Shown here piece after piece: positions 1 to 6,233 of a stretch of DNA of 11,573 nucleotides. How positions within the stretch are numbered: position 1 is the first letter of the stretch; every line of letters starts with the position of its first letter. Made by a program: the position numbers and the translations under genes. Source of the stretch: Candidatus Dormiibacterota bacterium (GTDB lineage: Bacteria > Chloroflexota > Dormibacteria > Aeolococcales > Aeolococcaceae); contig DAIDIX010000033.1 in NCBI GenBank assembly GCA_027451645.1, positions 1 through 11,573 on the forward strand, read 5' to 3'. Under the pieces are notes generated by a model. It searched no databases and had not been told where the DNA came from. It worked only from the letters and a program-made list of their open reading frames with translations.

Positions 1-87
1 GATGGATCTACCGATAGGTTCGCCCAACGGTCGCGGACTCCGGTAGGGGCACTGAACAATCCTCTTCCGCGTGAACCGTCTTTCGAT

Positions 88-210
88 TTATAGTTTGTCG
101 GGAGTGAAGTGGCTGAGGGGCTTGCCATAGAGATTCGAGAGCGCCCACAGCTCCGCGATGTCGATTGCGCGCTCACCCGATTCACACTTATTCAAGAAGG
201 AATGCGCCCA
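88..210 (-). pseudogene. C-terminal fragment of an XRE-family helix-turn-helix regulator
   Basis: Reading the minus strand from 210 to the TAA at 88-90 gives 40 residues. They contain the stretch SFLNKCESGERAIDIAEL, followed by a LYGKPL segment and a short tail ending in TPDKL. The S-F-x-x-K-x-E-x-G-E-R pattern is typical of the recognition helix and following loop of XRE/Cro-type DNA-binding domains, and the next residues match helix 4 and 5 of that fold. No start codon with a ribosome binding site and no helices 1-2 precede it: upstream, the sequence becomes deoC in a different frame. It is therefore read as the 3' remnant of a regulator gene joined to a deoC remnant. The family call rests on motif recognition only. 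Confidence 0.6.
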
Positions 211-547
211 CTGATGCAACCCGTACATTGCTCCCTTTGAGGCACTCCTTTGCATGGCTCACCATGCTTGGGTACACGCACACTGCAGCAACAGCTGGAA
301 TTCCCGTGTCATGGGGAACTGGATGCATTGCCTTGAGGCAGAGAGAGTGCACCTTGCCAGGAGTGTCTGCTCCCTCAAGAGTGGTCAAATCCATGCACCG
401 GATAGCAAGGTCGAGAGCAAAAAGCTTTGACTCCTTCTTGATGGACCGCTTTGCAAGCGAGGCAGCCCGTTCCTCCGCAGCAATGGTATCGATGCGGGCT
501 GGAAGTGCAACGAGCACATCCGAGAGGGGAAGGGTTGTCGTGACCAT
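188..547 (-). pseudogene. deoC: 5' part of deoxyribose-phosphate aldolase (truncated deoC)
   Basis: The frame encodes 119 residues starting at an ATG at 547. Recognisable DeoC features are the DLTTLEGADTPGKV segment near residues 53-66 (the family's 'D-x-T-L-x' strand region) and AAVCVYPSMV near 86-95, then a VRVASV strand near 108-113. DeoC normally has 210-260 residues. It cleaves 2-deoxyribose-5-phosphate to glyceraldehyde-3-phosphate and acetaldehyde, using a Schiff-base lysine in the second half. Here homology stops after VASV, where the family continues with a glycine/proline-rich turn, and the frame ends six codons later at 188-190. The catalytic lysine is absent, so the product cannot be a working aldolase. 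The final codons overlap the XRE fragment in another frame. There is no clear ribosome binding site before 547. Confidence 0.7.
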
Positions 548-732
548 GGGTGCATTATGACGATTTCACAGGGGCGTTGTGTACTGCTGTATCCAGAAGA
601 AGCAGTAGTGCAGTGTGACTGGATCAGGTACGCAGATGGTCTTGCCCACCAAATGCCACCCGGAGTAGTGTTACACCATAGTTGTGTTAAGCATCTGTGG
701 TGTCGTGTGCACCGCAGTACTGGAGCAGGTAC
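548..732. promoter_or_regulatory. Divergent intergenic region with two small inverted repeats
   Basis: This 185-bp gap separates the divergently oriented deoC remnant and the patatin-like gene. It holds a 7-bp inverted repeat (TACTGCT at 582-588 and AGCAGTA at 601-607, 12-nt spacer) and a 9-bp odd palindrome, GTGTTACAC, at 668-676. Either could be an operator, but no convincing -35/-10 pair was found. The frames open through here have no ribosome binding site or family resemblance and are not called. Confidence 0.25.
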
Positions 733-1752
733 ATGCAGGTACTTCCAGCACAGGGTTCCCCCAAGAGGGTGAATCTAACGCTGCAGGGCGGGGGAGTCCT
801 CGGAATTGCCGAGGTGGGGGCAGTCTGTGCACTGCGAGATGCAGGATACACATTTGCAAGTGTTACTGGCACATCAGTCGGAGCAATTGTTGCTGCTTTC
901 GTGGCCAGTGGTGTCGACAACGCAACACTGAAGGAACTCGTCTCAACCCTTCCATATCCAAAAGTCATGGATCCAAACTCCTGGCTTGCACGAATTCCTA
1001 TTGCAGGCCGTGTTCTCTCCTGGTTCTGGTATGGGGGCAGCTACAAGGGTGACTTTCTCGAGAACTGGATTGATGAGAAGCTTCAGGAGCATGCAGGTGT
1101 CCACACCTTCGGGGACCTTGCAGCGAAGATCCAGAAAGGCGAGGCAAGTCCACTTGCAATGGTAACTTTCGATGCTGACCGCCAGCTGGAGACTGTACTT
1201 CCACGGGACTACCAGCAGTTTCATCTCGACCCGTCGCAGCAGACGATTGCGAGTGCTGTGCGGGCATCCACGTCTATTCTCACCTTCTTCCAGCCAGCAG
1301 TCATCTCAGATCCTGTATCCGGAGATCCCTCTGCCTGCTATGATGGCGGACTCGTAAACAACTATCCATGGGATATCGCGAAGAGTGCAGATCCGACAGC
1401 ACGAACCATTGGGATACGTCTGGAATCTCCTTCACGCTTCCTTCCTCTCGAGCTCAAGGGATTTGCTGCTGGAGTGAAGCAGCTCCTTGCTGTCATCACG
1501 GGAATAGGGAAGGCACGTGAGAACCGGCTCATGGAAGATCCTGAAGTAGTTGCAAATACAATCTCACCTCCGACATTTGGCATCTCCGAGCAGGACTTCA
1601 AGATAACCCCGGCCCAGTGCGAGAAGCTCTATTCCGAGGGGTATCAGACTGCAAAGGAATGGATAGCACGAGATATTGCAGCAAGGCAGCAGGGCAGGAT
1701 GAGTGCTCGCGAGGAGCAACCGATCCTGCCAAAGGCTGCTGGCCTCGAATAG
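733..1752 (+). CDS. Patatin-like phospholipase/lipid acyl hydrolase
   Basis: The product is 339 residues. Patatin-family enzymes are serine-aspartate dyad lipid acyl hydrolases. The signature parts are all visible: the glycine-rich oxyanion loop QGGGVLG at residues 18-24, the nucleophile elbow G-T-S-V-G at 46-50 with Ser48, and the catalytic D-G-G at 204-206 followed by VNNYPWDIA, where a substrate or product strand begins. No signal peptide or membrane segment is seen, so it is probably cytoplasmic or membrane-associated. The substrate cannot be told from sequence. The ATG at 733 is preferred because GGAG at 722-725 sits 7 bases upstream; an in-frame GTG at 697 would add 12 residues but has no such site. 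It reads away from the deoC remnant and is followed by tRNA-Thr. The family assignment is firm, the specificity unknown. Confidence 0.92.
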   Translation: MQVLPAQGSPKRVNLTLQGGGVLGIAEVGAVCALRDAGYTFASVTGTSVGAIVAAFVASGVDNATLKELVSTLPYPKVMDPNSWLARIPIAGRVLSWFWYGGSYKGDFLENWIDEKLQEHAGVHTFGDLAAKIQKGEASPLAMVTFDADRQLETVLPRDYQQFHLDPSQQTIASAVRASTSILTFFQPAVISDPVSGDPSACYDGGLVNNYPWDIAKSADPTARTIGIRLESPSRFLPLELKGFAAGVKQLLAVITGIGKARENRLMEDPEVVANTISPPTFGISEQDFKITPAQCEKLYSEGYQTAKEWIARDIAARQQGRMSAREEQPILPKAAGLE

Positions 1753-1756
1753 CAGT

Positions 1757-1770
1757 ACGGGAGTTCCCGT
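1757..1770. terminator. Short inverted repeat just after the patatin-like gene
   Basis: ACGGGA and TCCCGT flank a 2-base centre, 4 bases after the patatin stop codon. As RNA this would form about 5 bp with a 4-base loop. It lacks a T-run, so it is only a possible weak terminator or mRNA end. Confidence 0.25.
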
Positions 1771-1842
1771 GAGGAACCCGCTCAGGGTCAGACCTTATGG
1801 CACAATGGTTCAGTGATTCGCTGTTCCTCAGCAGTCGCTCAT

Positions 1843-1917
1843 GCCCAAGTAGCTCAGTGGTAGAGCAACGCCTTGGTAAGGCGTAGGTCGTGAGTTCAAT
1901 CCTCACCTTGGGCTCCA
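1843..1917 (+). tRNA. tRNA-Thr, anticodon GGT
   Basis: A complete cloverleaf can be drawn. The acceptor GCCCAAG (1843-1849) pairs with CTTGGGC (1907-1913), the D-arm contains AGCTCAGTGGTAGAGC, and the anticodon stem ACGCC/GGCGT encloses the loop TTGGTAA with anticodon GGT (reads ACC/ACU threonine codons). The T-arm loop is TTCAATC. The discriminator is T and a CCA end is encoded at 1915-1917. tRNA-Thr genes commonly sit upstream of the rpmG-trnW-secE-nusG block in bacteria; here four protein genes are interposed between it and rpmG or follow it. Confidence 0.96.
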
Positions 1918-1927
1918 TGTGTGGAGC
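1912..1927 (+). repeat. Hairpin overlapping the 3' end of tRNA-Thr
   Basis: The last six bases of the tRNA, GCTCCA at 1912-1917 including CCA, are perfectly complementary to TGGAGC at 1922-1927, with loop TGTG. In the precursor this 6-bp hairpin would compete with the 3' side of the acceptor stem. It could affect 3' trailer processing or simply be chance. Confidence 0.5.
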
Positions 1928-1960
1928 AGCGCGGGTCCAGGAACAGTGGAGGAACTCCCA

Positions 1961-2479
1961 ATGCATGGGGAAGCAGGACCAGGGAAGCAGGTGCTGGGAA
2001 CCATCCGGAAGCTGGGAGACGGCACTGGGGCCACACGCATGGAAGTCATCCTTGATGCGGGTATTGTTGATGTGTGGACTGCAGTCACGAGTCCTGAGCA
2101 GCTTGCGCACTGGGTTGCCCATATCGATGGAGACCTGTACCCAGGAGGACGGTTCCTCAGCAGGTTCACGAGTGGATATGAGGGACCTGGACGGGTGGAG
2201 TGCTGCGAGGCACTCCAGCGTCTGGTAGTCATCATGGATCCTGAGACCACTGAACAGACGGTCATCGAGGCACTGCTGACTGCAGAGGGGAACTGCACCA
2301 GGCTGGTGGTTGAGGAGCGGGGAATCCCTGTTGGGGAACTCGCTGCTCATGGTGCGGGATGGCAGGTGCACATCGAGGACCTGATTGCGCATCTTGGTGG
2401 ACAGCAGCCTGGGACGTGGGAACTGCGGTGGAGGGAACTGAGACCGGAGTACGAGGAGATGGCCGCACCCCTCCAGTAA
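1961..2479 (+). CDS. SRPBCC/AHSA1-like domain protein
   Basis: The protein has 172 residues and looks like a single SRPBCC (START/Bet v1-like) domain of the AHSA1 type. The opening strand and helix read RMEVILDAGIVDVWTAVT at about 26-43, followed by PEQLAHW, then the PGGRF turn at 61-65 and a C-terminal helix beginning GWQVHIEDLIAHL. Members of this fold bind hydrophobic ligands or act as small cyclases, transport or stress proteins; nothing here fixes the ligand. The chosen ATG at 1961 has GGAGG at 1948-1952, 8 bases upstream. An upstream GTG at 1919 would start the gene 2 bases after the tRNA and is not supported by a ribosome binding site. It is followed by a strong inverted repeat that separates it from a convergent gene. 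Confidence 0.85.
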   Translation: MHGEAGPGKQVLGTIRKLGDGTGATRMEVILDAGIVDVWTAVTSPEQLAHWVAHIDGDLYPGGRFLSRFTSGYEGPGRVECCEALQRLVVIMDPETTEQTVIEALLTAEGNCTRLVVEERGIPVGELAAHGAGWQVHIEDLIAHLGGQQPGTWELRWRELRPEYEEMAAPLQ

Positions 2480-2481
2480 CG

Positions 2482-2513
2482 GCTGCGAGGCGGTGCTGAG
2501 ACAGCCTCGCAGC
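2482..2513. terminator. 10-bp hairpin between convergent genes
   Basis: GCTGCGAGGC (2482-2491) and GCCTCGCAGC (2504-2513) form a perfect 10-bp stem with a 12-base loop. It starts 3 bases after the SRPBCC stop and precedes the convergent lipoprotein stop at 2593, the right place for a shared terminator. It has no T-run on either strand, so factor-independent termination is uncertain. Confidence 0.5.
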
Positions 2514-2592
2514 AGGCTGCGGAGATCAGATGCAGTGCGGGGAGCGCCTGCTGGAGCCATGAGTGCGGTCCACAGGATGCTCCTGGTGAGTG

Positions 2593-3087
2593 CTACATGC
2601 CTGCGTTGAGGCAGGTTTCCAGGAGAGAATAGGCGCTGTCCTGGGACTCCCGGGTGAACGTCCCGGCAGATGGGGTATAGGGTGGCAGCGCTGTCGGCTG
2701 ATTCAGATTGCCGCCACTTGTGTCCACATATGCTGTCCACTGGACCGTATATGCGAGAGCTGCAGATGCGGGACTGTTCGAATCAAAGGCGCACCGTGCA
2801 GCAGCAGCCTGCTGGCTCCGTGGAGAGAGGGAGATCGTCTTGTACCATGCTGTGCTCTCGCAGGCGCCAACAGGACTGACATTGTGGCAGTCCCGAAGCG
2901 TGAAGGAGACCCAGACAAATTGTGCAGTGTGGTTCGTGAACGTGATCCCCTCTGCTCCAGTCGAGGCACTGACAGCAGCAGGAATGATGGAGGAGCCAGC
3001 GGATACTCCGGAAGGGGGTGCTGGGCTGCAGGCGGACACCATTCCGCAAGCAAGGACGATGACCAGCAGGAGGCGGTTCACGTGCAT
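2593..3087 (-). CDS. Predicted lipoprotein of unknown function
   Basis: The 164-residue product begins with a short basic n-region and a hydrophobic stretch, NRLLLVIVLACGMVSAC. It fits a lipoprotein signal, with V-S-A-C as lipobox and Cys20 as the lipidated residue. The mature part opens with a Ser/Pro/Gly-rich linker, then a folded region from about residue 48 with two further cysteines flanking an N-V-S-P-V-G-A segment (about 67-76), which may form a disulfide. I do not recognise the family. ATG 3087 is given, but the GTG two codons later (3081) is better spaced from the AGGT at about 3090 and is a real alternative. It lies 21 bases downstream of the preceding minus-strand gene, so the two are probably co-transcribed. 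Confidence 0.75.
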   Translation of the reverse strand: MHVNRLLLVIVLACGMVSACSPAPPSGVSAGSSIIPAAVSASTGAEGITFTNHTAQFVWVSFTLRDCHNVSPVGACESTAWYKTISLSPRSQQAAAARCAFDSNSPASAALAYTVQWTAYVDTSGGNLNQPTALPPYTPSAGTFTRESQDSAYSLLETCLNAGM

Positions 3088-3108
3088 GTACCTGGGAGGT
3101 GAGGTTGT

Positions 3109-3453
3109 CTACCTGTCGACGAATTCCAGGGTGTCGGGAAAGTTTGCCCGGATCTCCGCCACGAAGGCTTCCGTGTTGGCAATGCCAAGGGTGTCCTTGT
3201 GGGCAAGCAGTGCATCCAGCGCTGCATCGAGCTTGTCTCCGTAGTCGATGCGGACTTCTGCAGCATGATCCGCATTGGAGACATTGACGGTCAGGACATC
3301 ATCTGCGATGTGGACATGGGCCTCGATGGTACCTGCCGAATTGGAGTAGAAGAACACCTCGGACTCCTTCTGGGTCCATCCACCTTCCTGGAACCGCTTC
3401 ACGATATCGTTGAATTTCGACTCGAAATCTGCGACGTGGTAGACCTCTTCCAT
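3109..3453 (-). CDS. Small soluble protein of unknown function
   Basis: This frame gives 114 residues from an ATG at 3453. GAGGTG lies 4 bases upstream on the minus strand, which decides this start over longer in-frame versions reaching to 3624. The protein is acidic and soluble. It has an N-terminal amphipathic helix (DFESKFNDIVKRFQ), a GGWTQKESEVFFYS strand region, a central IEAHVHIADDVLTVNVS beta region, and a helical C-terminus. No catalytic motif or membrane segment is visible and I do not recognise the family. It is the first gene of a minus-strand pair with the lipoprotein. Confidence 0.7.
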   Translation of the reverse strand: MEEVYHVADFESKFNDIVKRFQEGGWTQKESEVFFYSNSAGTIEAHVHIADDVLTVNVSNADHAAEVRIDYGDKLDAALDALLAHKDTLGIANTEAFVAEIRANFPDTLEFVDR

Positions 3454-3668
3454 GCTGCACCTCATTCGTATCTGGGATTCGGGACGAGCGTACCACACTC
3501 CCTGCTCTTCTCCATGCTGTACTGCGTGGAACGTGGTGCGATCCATGCATGCGGGCACTGGCAGAGGCATGCCGTCACAGGGGGAACCGGGTTTGCTAGA
3601 CTGGATGCTACAGCTGATCCGCATCAGACATCGTGTGCTGGACAGCGATCTGTTCTAAGAGGTGAATC
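3454..3668. promoter_or_regulatory. Divergent region upstream of rpmG
   Basis: This 215-bp region separates the divergent minus-strand pair from rpmG and must carry promoters for both. Open frames here are extensions of the minus-strand gene without start signals. TGCTAGACT at about 3594-3602 resembles an extended -10 element on the plus strand, but no good -35 sits at the right distance. Nothing else is recognisable. Confidence 0.3.
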
Positions 3669-3836
3669 GTGGCTTCTTCGAAGGCGAAAAGTTCAATCAT
3701 TACATTGCAGTGTTCAGTGTGCAAAGAGCGCAACTACACCACTGTGAAAAACAAGCGCAACGACCCGGACCGCATGGAACTCCAGAAGTACTGCTCACGG
3801 TGCCGCAGCCATACTGCACACCGTGAGACGAAGTAG
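3669..3836 (+). CDS. rpmG: 50S ribosomal protein L33
   Basis: A 55-residue protein starting with GTG. It matches L33, a small zinc-ribbon protein of the large ribosomal subunit, with the LQCSVCKERNYTTVKNKRN core and paired C-x-x-C knuckles at Cys15/Cys18 and Cys42/Cys45. This is the zinc-binding (C+) form of the protein. AGAGGTG ends 5 bases before the GTG. The following gene is tRNA-Trp and then secE, the standard bacterial arrangement, which confirms the call. Confidence 0.95.
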   Translation: MASSKAKSSIITLQCSVCKERNYTTVKNKRNDPDRMELQKYCSRCRSHTAHRETK

Positions 3837-3895
3837 GATCCATATCCGGACCTCGTGACGTATCTGAAAGGCACAATGAACGATGATGGCAACAC

Positions 3896-3968
3896 AGGGG
3901 CGTAGCTCAGTTGGTAGAGCATCGGTCTCCAAAACCGAGGGTCGCGCGTTCGAGTCGTGCCGCCCCTG
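3896..3968 (+). tRNA. tRNA-Trp, anticodon CCA
   Basis: The acceptor AGGGGCG (3896-3902) pairs with CGCCCCT (3961-3967), and the D-arm contains AGCTCAGTTGGTAGAGC. The anticodon loop CTCCAAA carries CCA, and the T-loop is TTCGAGT. The discriminator is G, as expected for tRNA-Trp. No CCA is encoded, unlike the tRNA-Thr in this window, so the end must be added after transcription. Its place between rpmG and secE is typical. Confidence 0.96.
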
Positions 3969-4010
3969 CTCGATGCTGAGATCGTTCTGCGTACGAGGAG
4001 TTCAGGTGTA

Positions 4011-4370
4011 ATGTCAAGAACTTCGCGTGCACTCAACAAGCAGAACCGGGACCAGATGGCAGCCCAGTTTGTCCAGTCAGGACTCATCAAGGGAATCATC
4101 GACGAGACGCGCAAGGTAGTCTGGCCATCAATGGATGAGCTCATGCGACTCACCGGGGTGGTCGTCGTAACCGTTATACTTTTTACGGTAGTCATTGGAG
4201 GTGTTGACGAAATTCTCACGAACCTCGTCAAGCCTATCTACACCTCCGTGAAGACGACACAGACATCGACATCTCCCACTCCGAATGTGAGTGTGACATC
4301 AACACCGGTTCCCTCTGTCGTCCCGACTACGACAGCGGCCCCGGCCGTAACACCAACTGCGAAGCCATAG
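4011..4370 (+). CDS. secE: Protein translocase subunit SecE with a Thr/Pro-rich C-terminal tail
   Basis: SecE clamps SecY in the Sec translocon. The 119-residue product has the conserved amphipathic helix with ETRKVVWPSMDEL at 32-44, then one membrane segment at about 47-65 (GVVVVTVILFTVVIGGVD). Single-span SecE normally ends shortly after this segment, but here about 40 more residues follow (about 79-119), rich in Thr, Ser, Pro and Val (e.g. TSTSPTPNVSVTSTPVPS). By SecE topology this tail would lie outside the cytoplasmic membrane. The ATG at 4011 is chosen because GAGGAG at 3995-4000 lies upstream and the SecE N-terminus fits; an earlier start at 3957 would lie inside tRNA-Trp. nusG follows after 54 bases. 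Confidence 0.95.
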   Translation: MSRTSRALNKQNRDQMAAQFVQSGLIKGIIDETRKVVWPSMDELMRLTGVVVVTVILFTVVIGGVDEILTNLVKPIYTSVKTTQTSTSPTPNVSVTSTPVPSVVPTTTAAPAVTPTAKP

Positions 4371-4424
4371 CAAGCGCACACACAGGACCCCACACGAGGA
4401 TGAAGGAAGATACAGGAACGAGTG

Positions 4425-4976
4425 ATGGACAGCACACATACTGACAGCGAGCCGCATTGGTACGTCATCAACGCCTACTCAGGTAGTGAGGAGAAGGTGC
4501 GCACCAATCTCATCAAGCGGATCGAGTCGATGGACATGCACGACAGGATTTTCGATGTCCTCGTGCCTGTTGAAGACGTCATCGAGATCAAGGATGGTCA
4601 GCGCCGCAAGGTGCCACGGAAAGTGTTTCCCGGATACATCCTTGTCCGCATGATCATGTCCGATGAAGCCTGGTCTGTTGTCAGGAATACCCCTGGGGTA
4701 ACCTCATTTGTCGGGACGGGCAATACCCCCATTCCACTTCAGGAGCATGAGGTCAAGGGCATCCAGAAGCAGCTCAAGGAAGAAGTACCGAACAAGGTCT
4801 CCGTGGAGTACGAGGTCGGGGAGAATGTTCATGTCATTGACGGACCCTTCACGGACTTCAATGGAAAGGTAGTTGAGATCAATATGGAAAAGGGCAAGCT
4901 CAAGGTTCTCGTCAACATGTTTGGCCGAGAAACACCTGTCGAGCTTGATCTCCTCCAGGTAGAGCGGATTCACTAG
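4425..4976 (+). CDS. nusG: Transcription termination/antitermination factor NusG
   Basis: The 183-residue protein has the normal NusG length and two domains. The NGN domain (about 10-115) binds RNA polymerase and carries HWYVINAYSGSEEKV and VFPGYILVRM at 67-76. After a linker, a C-terminal KOW domain (about 130-183) shows VGENVHVIDGPFTDFNGKV, and would contact Rho, ribosomal S10 or other partners. The ATG at 4425 is preferred over the GTG at 4422 because AGGA at 4414-4417 is 7 bases away. It lies between secE and rplK as in most bacteria, probably in one transcript with them. Confidence 0.97.
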   Translation: MDSTHTDSEPHWYVINAYSGSEEKVRTNLIKRIESMDMHDRIFDVLVPVEDVIEIKDGQRRKVPRKVFPGYILVRMIMSDEAWSVVRNTPGVTSFVGTGNTPIPLQEHEVKGIQKQLKEEVPNKVSVEYEVGENVHVIDGPFTDFNGKVVEINMEKGKLKVLVNMFGRETPVELDLLQVERIH

Positions 4977-4997
4977 GTTCGGAAGGGGACAAGGCAC

Positions 4998-5426
4998 ATG
5001 GCAAAGAAGAAGGTCAAGACAGTAGTACGGCTCCAGATCCAGGCAGGAAAGGCCACACCAGCACCTCCAGTTGGTACAGCACTCGGCCCCCACGGTATCG
5101 ACATCATGGGATTCTGCCGTGCGTACAATGAACAGACTGGGTCCCGTGCAGGTGTTGTGCCAGCAGAGATCACCATCTTTGAGGACCGTTCCTTTACGTT
5201 TGTTCTCAAGACTCCACCAGCAGCAGAACTTCTCAAGAAGGCAGCAGGGGTGGAGCGTGGGTCCGCAACACCGAACAGGACAAAGGTGGCATCCATCACA
5301 CAGAAGCAGCTTCGTGAGATTGCAGAGATCAAGATGCCCGACCTCAATGCAAATTCAATTGACCAGGCAATGAACGTCATTGCAGGAACAGCACGCTCAA
5401 TGGGCATCACTGTTTCAGAAAGCTGA
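4998..5426 (+). CDS. rplK: 50S ribosomal protein L11
   Basis: At 142 residues this is full-length L11, which binds the GTPase-associated region of 23S rRNA. The N-terminal domain shows the flexible proline-rich stretch APPVGTALGPHG (about 22-33). The C-terminal RNA-binding domain includes the KTPPAAELLKKAAG segment (about 71-84) and the KMPDLNA loop. It begins 21 bases after nusG, with AGGGG at 4984-4988 as ribosome binding site. rplA follows after 71 bases. The usual L1-binding mRNA leader could not be identified in this short gap. Confidence 0.97.
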   Translation: MAKKKVKTVVRLQIQAGKATPAPPVGTALGPHGIDIMGFCRAYNEQTGSRAGVVPAEITIFEDRSFTFVLKTPPAAELLKKAAGVERGSATPNRTKVASITQKQLREIAEIKMPDLNANSIDQAMNVIAGTARSMGITVSES

Positions 5427-5497
5427 ACGGATAGATACGAGGACAACACAGTGGGAGAGAGATAACCTCTCGCTTGCACCACAGGAGGACGTGCACT

Positions 5498-6208
5498 ATG
5501 GCACACAGGTACGGAAAGCGGTATCAGCAGGCAGCAGAAGGCATAGAGCATGACAGGCTCTATGATCCCAGTACGGGCGTCACCCTGGTGAAGGGAGCAT
5601 CGCCATCATCTTTTGATGCAACAGTCGAGGCGCATGTTCGGCTTGGCATTGATCCCCGTCATGCAGACCAGATGGTACGAAGTGCTGTCGTACTTCCGCA
5701 CGGAACAGGAAAGGTCCGGAGAATTGCAGTATTTGCGACTGGCGAGAAGGCCCATGAGGCAAATGAGGCAGGTGCTGATATAGTTGGCGGCGAGGATCTC
5801 GCAAAGAAGGTTCAGGAAGGATTCATGGAGTTTGATGTTGTCCTTGCGACACCTGAAGTCATGGGCATCGTTGGGCGGCTGGGAAAGATTCTTGGACCAC
5901 GCGGGATGATGCCAAACCCGAAAACGGGTACTGTGACCTTTGACATAGCGAAGGCCATCAAGGATGTGAAGGGTGGACGGGTAGAGTTCCGTGCGGACCG
6001 CTATGGCATTGTCCATGCACCAATTGGCCGGGTTTCGTTTGAAGAGGGGATGTTGAGGGAAAACCTTTCAACATTGATGGAAGCAATCGTGCGTGCGAAG
6101 CCACAGGCAGCGAAAGGAACCTATGTGAAGACGGTCACACTGTCTGCAACGATGGGACCGGGAGTTCATCTCGATCCTGTTCAGTCTTCCCGACTCGCAA
6201 CAGCCTAA
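5498..6208 (+). CDS. rplA: 50S ribosomal protein L1
   Basis: L1 forms the mobile L1 stalk of the large subunit and usually represses its own operon by binding mRNA. The 236-residue product has the normal length. Recognisable parts are VEAHVRLGIDPRHADQMVR (about 38-56), LPHGTGK (about 61-67), the hinge motif LGKILGPRGMMPNPK (about 133-147), and the C-terminal GTYVKTVTLSATMGPG. The ATG at 5498 is supported by AGGAGG at 5483-5488, 9 bases upstream. A hairpin-like GAGAG/CTCTC lies in the rplK-rplA gap, but I cannot assign it as an L1 site. rplJ and rplL, which normally follow, are absent; a receiver-ATPase gene comes next. Confidence 0.97.
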   Translation: MAHRYGKRYQQAAEGIEHDRLYDPSTGVTLVKGASPSSFDATVEAHVRLGIDPRHADQMVRSAVVLPHGTGKVRRIAVFATGEKAHEANEAGADIVGGEDLAKKVQEGFMEFDVVLATPEVMGIVGRLGKILGPRGMMPNPKTGTVTFDIAKAIKDVKGGRVEFRADRYGIVHAPIGRVSFEEGMLRENLSTLMEAIVRAKPQAAKGTYVKTVTLSATMGPGVHLDPVQSSRLATA

Positions 6209-6233
6209 TACGGAGTAGCCTGAAAACCCCACT

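Noticed and set aside
1..93. Open plus-strand frame ending TAG at 91-93, possibly the C-terminus of a gene entering from the left
   Set aside because: Only 30 codons, no recognisable family, and such an open stretch is likely by chance; it overlaps the stop of the XRE fragment.
165..560. Plus-strand frame of 131 codons
   Set aside because: It is antisense to the deoC remnant, has no ribosome binding site and no family resemblance.
1598..2740. Minus-strand frame of 380 codons
   Set aside because: It runs across tRNA-Thr, the SRPBCC gene and the end of the patatin gene, with a Cys/Arg/Ser/Pro-rich composition typical of a shadow frame.
5427..5497. L1-binding regulatory site between rplK and rplA
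   Set aside because: Only a 5-bp GAGAG/CTCTC hairpin is seen; the characteristic L1 mimic structure could not be drawn with confidence.
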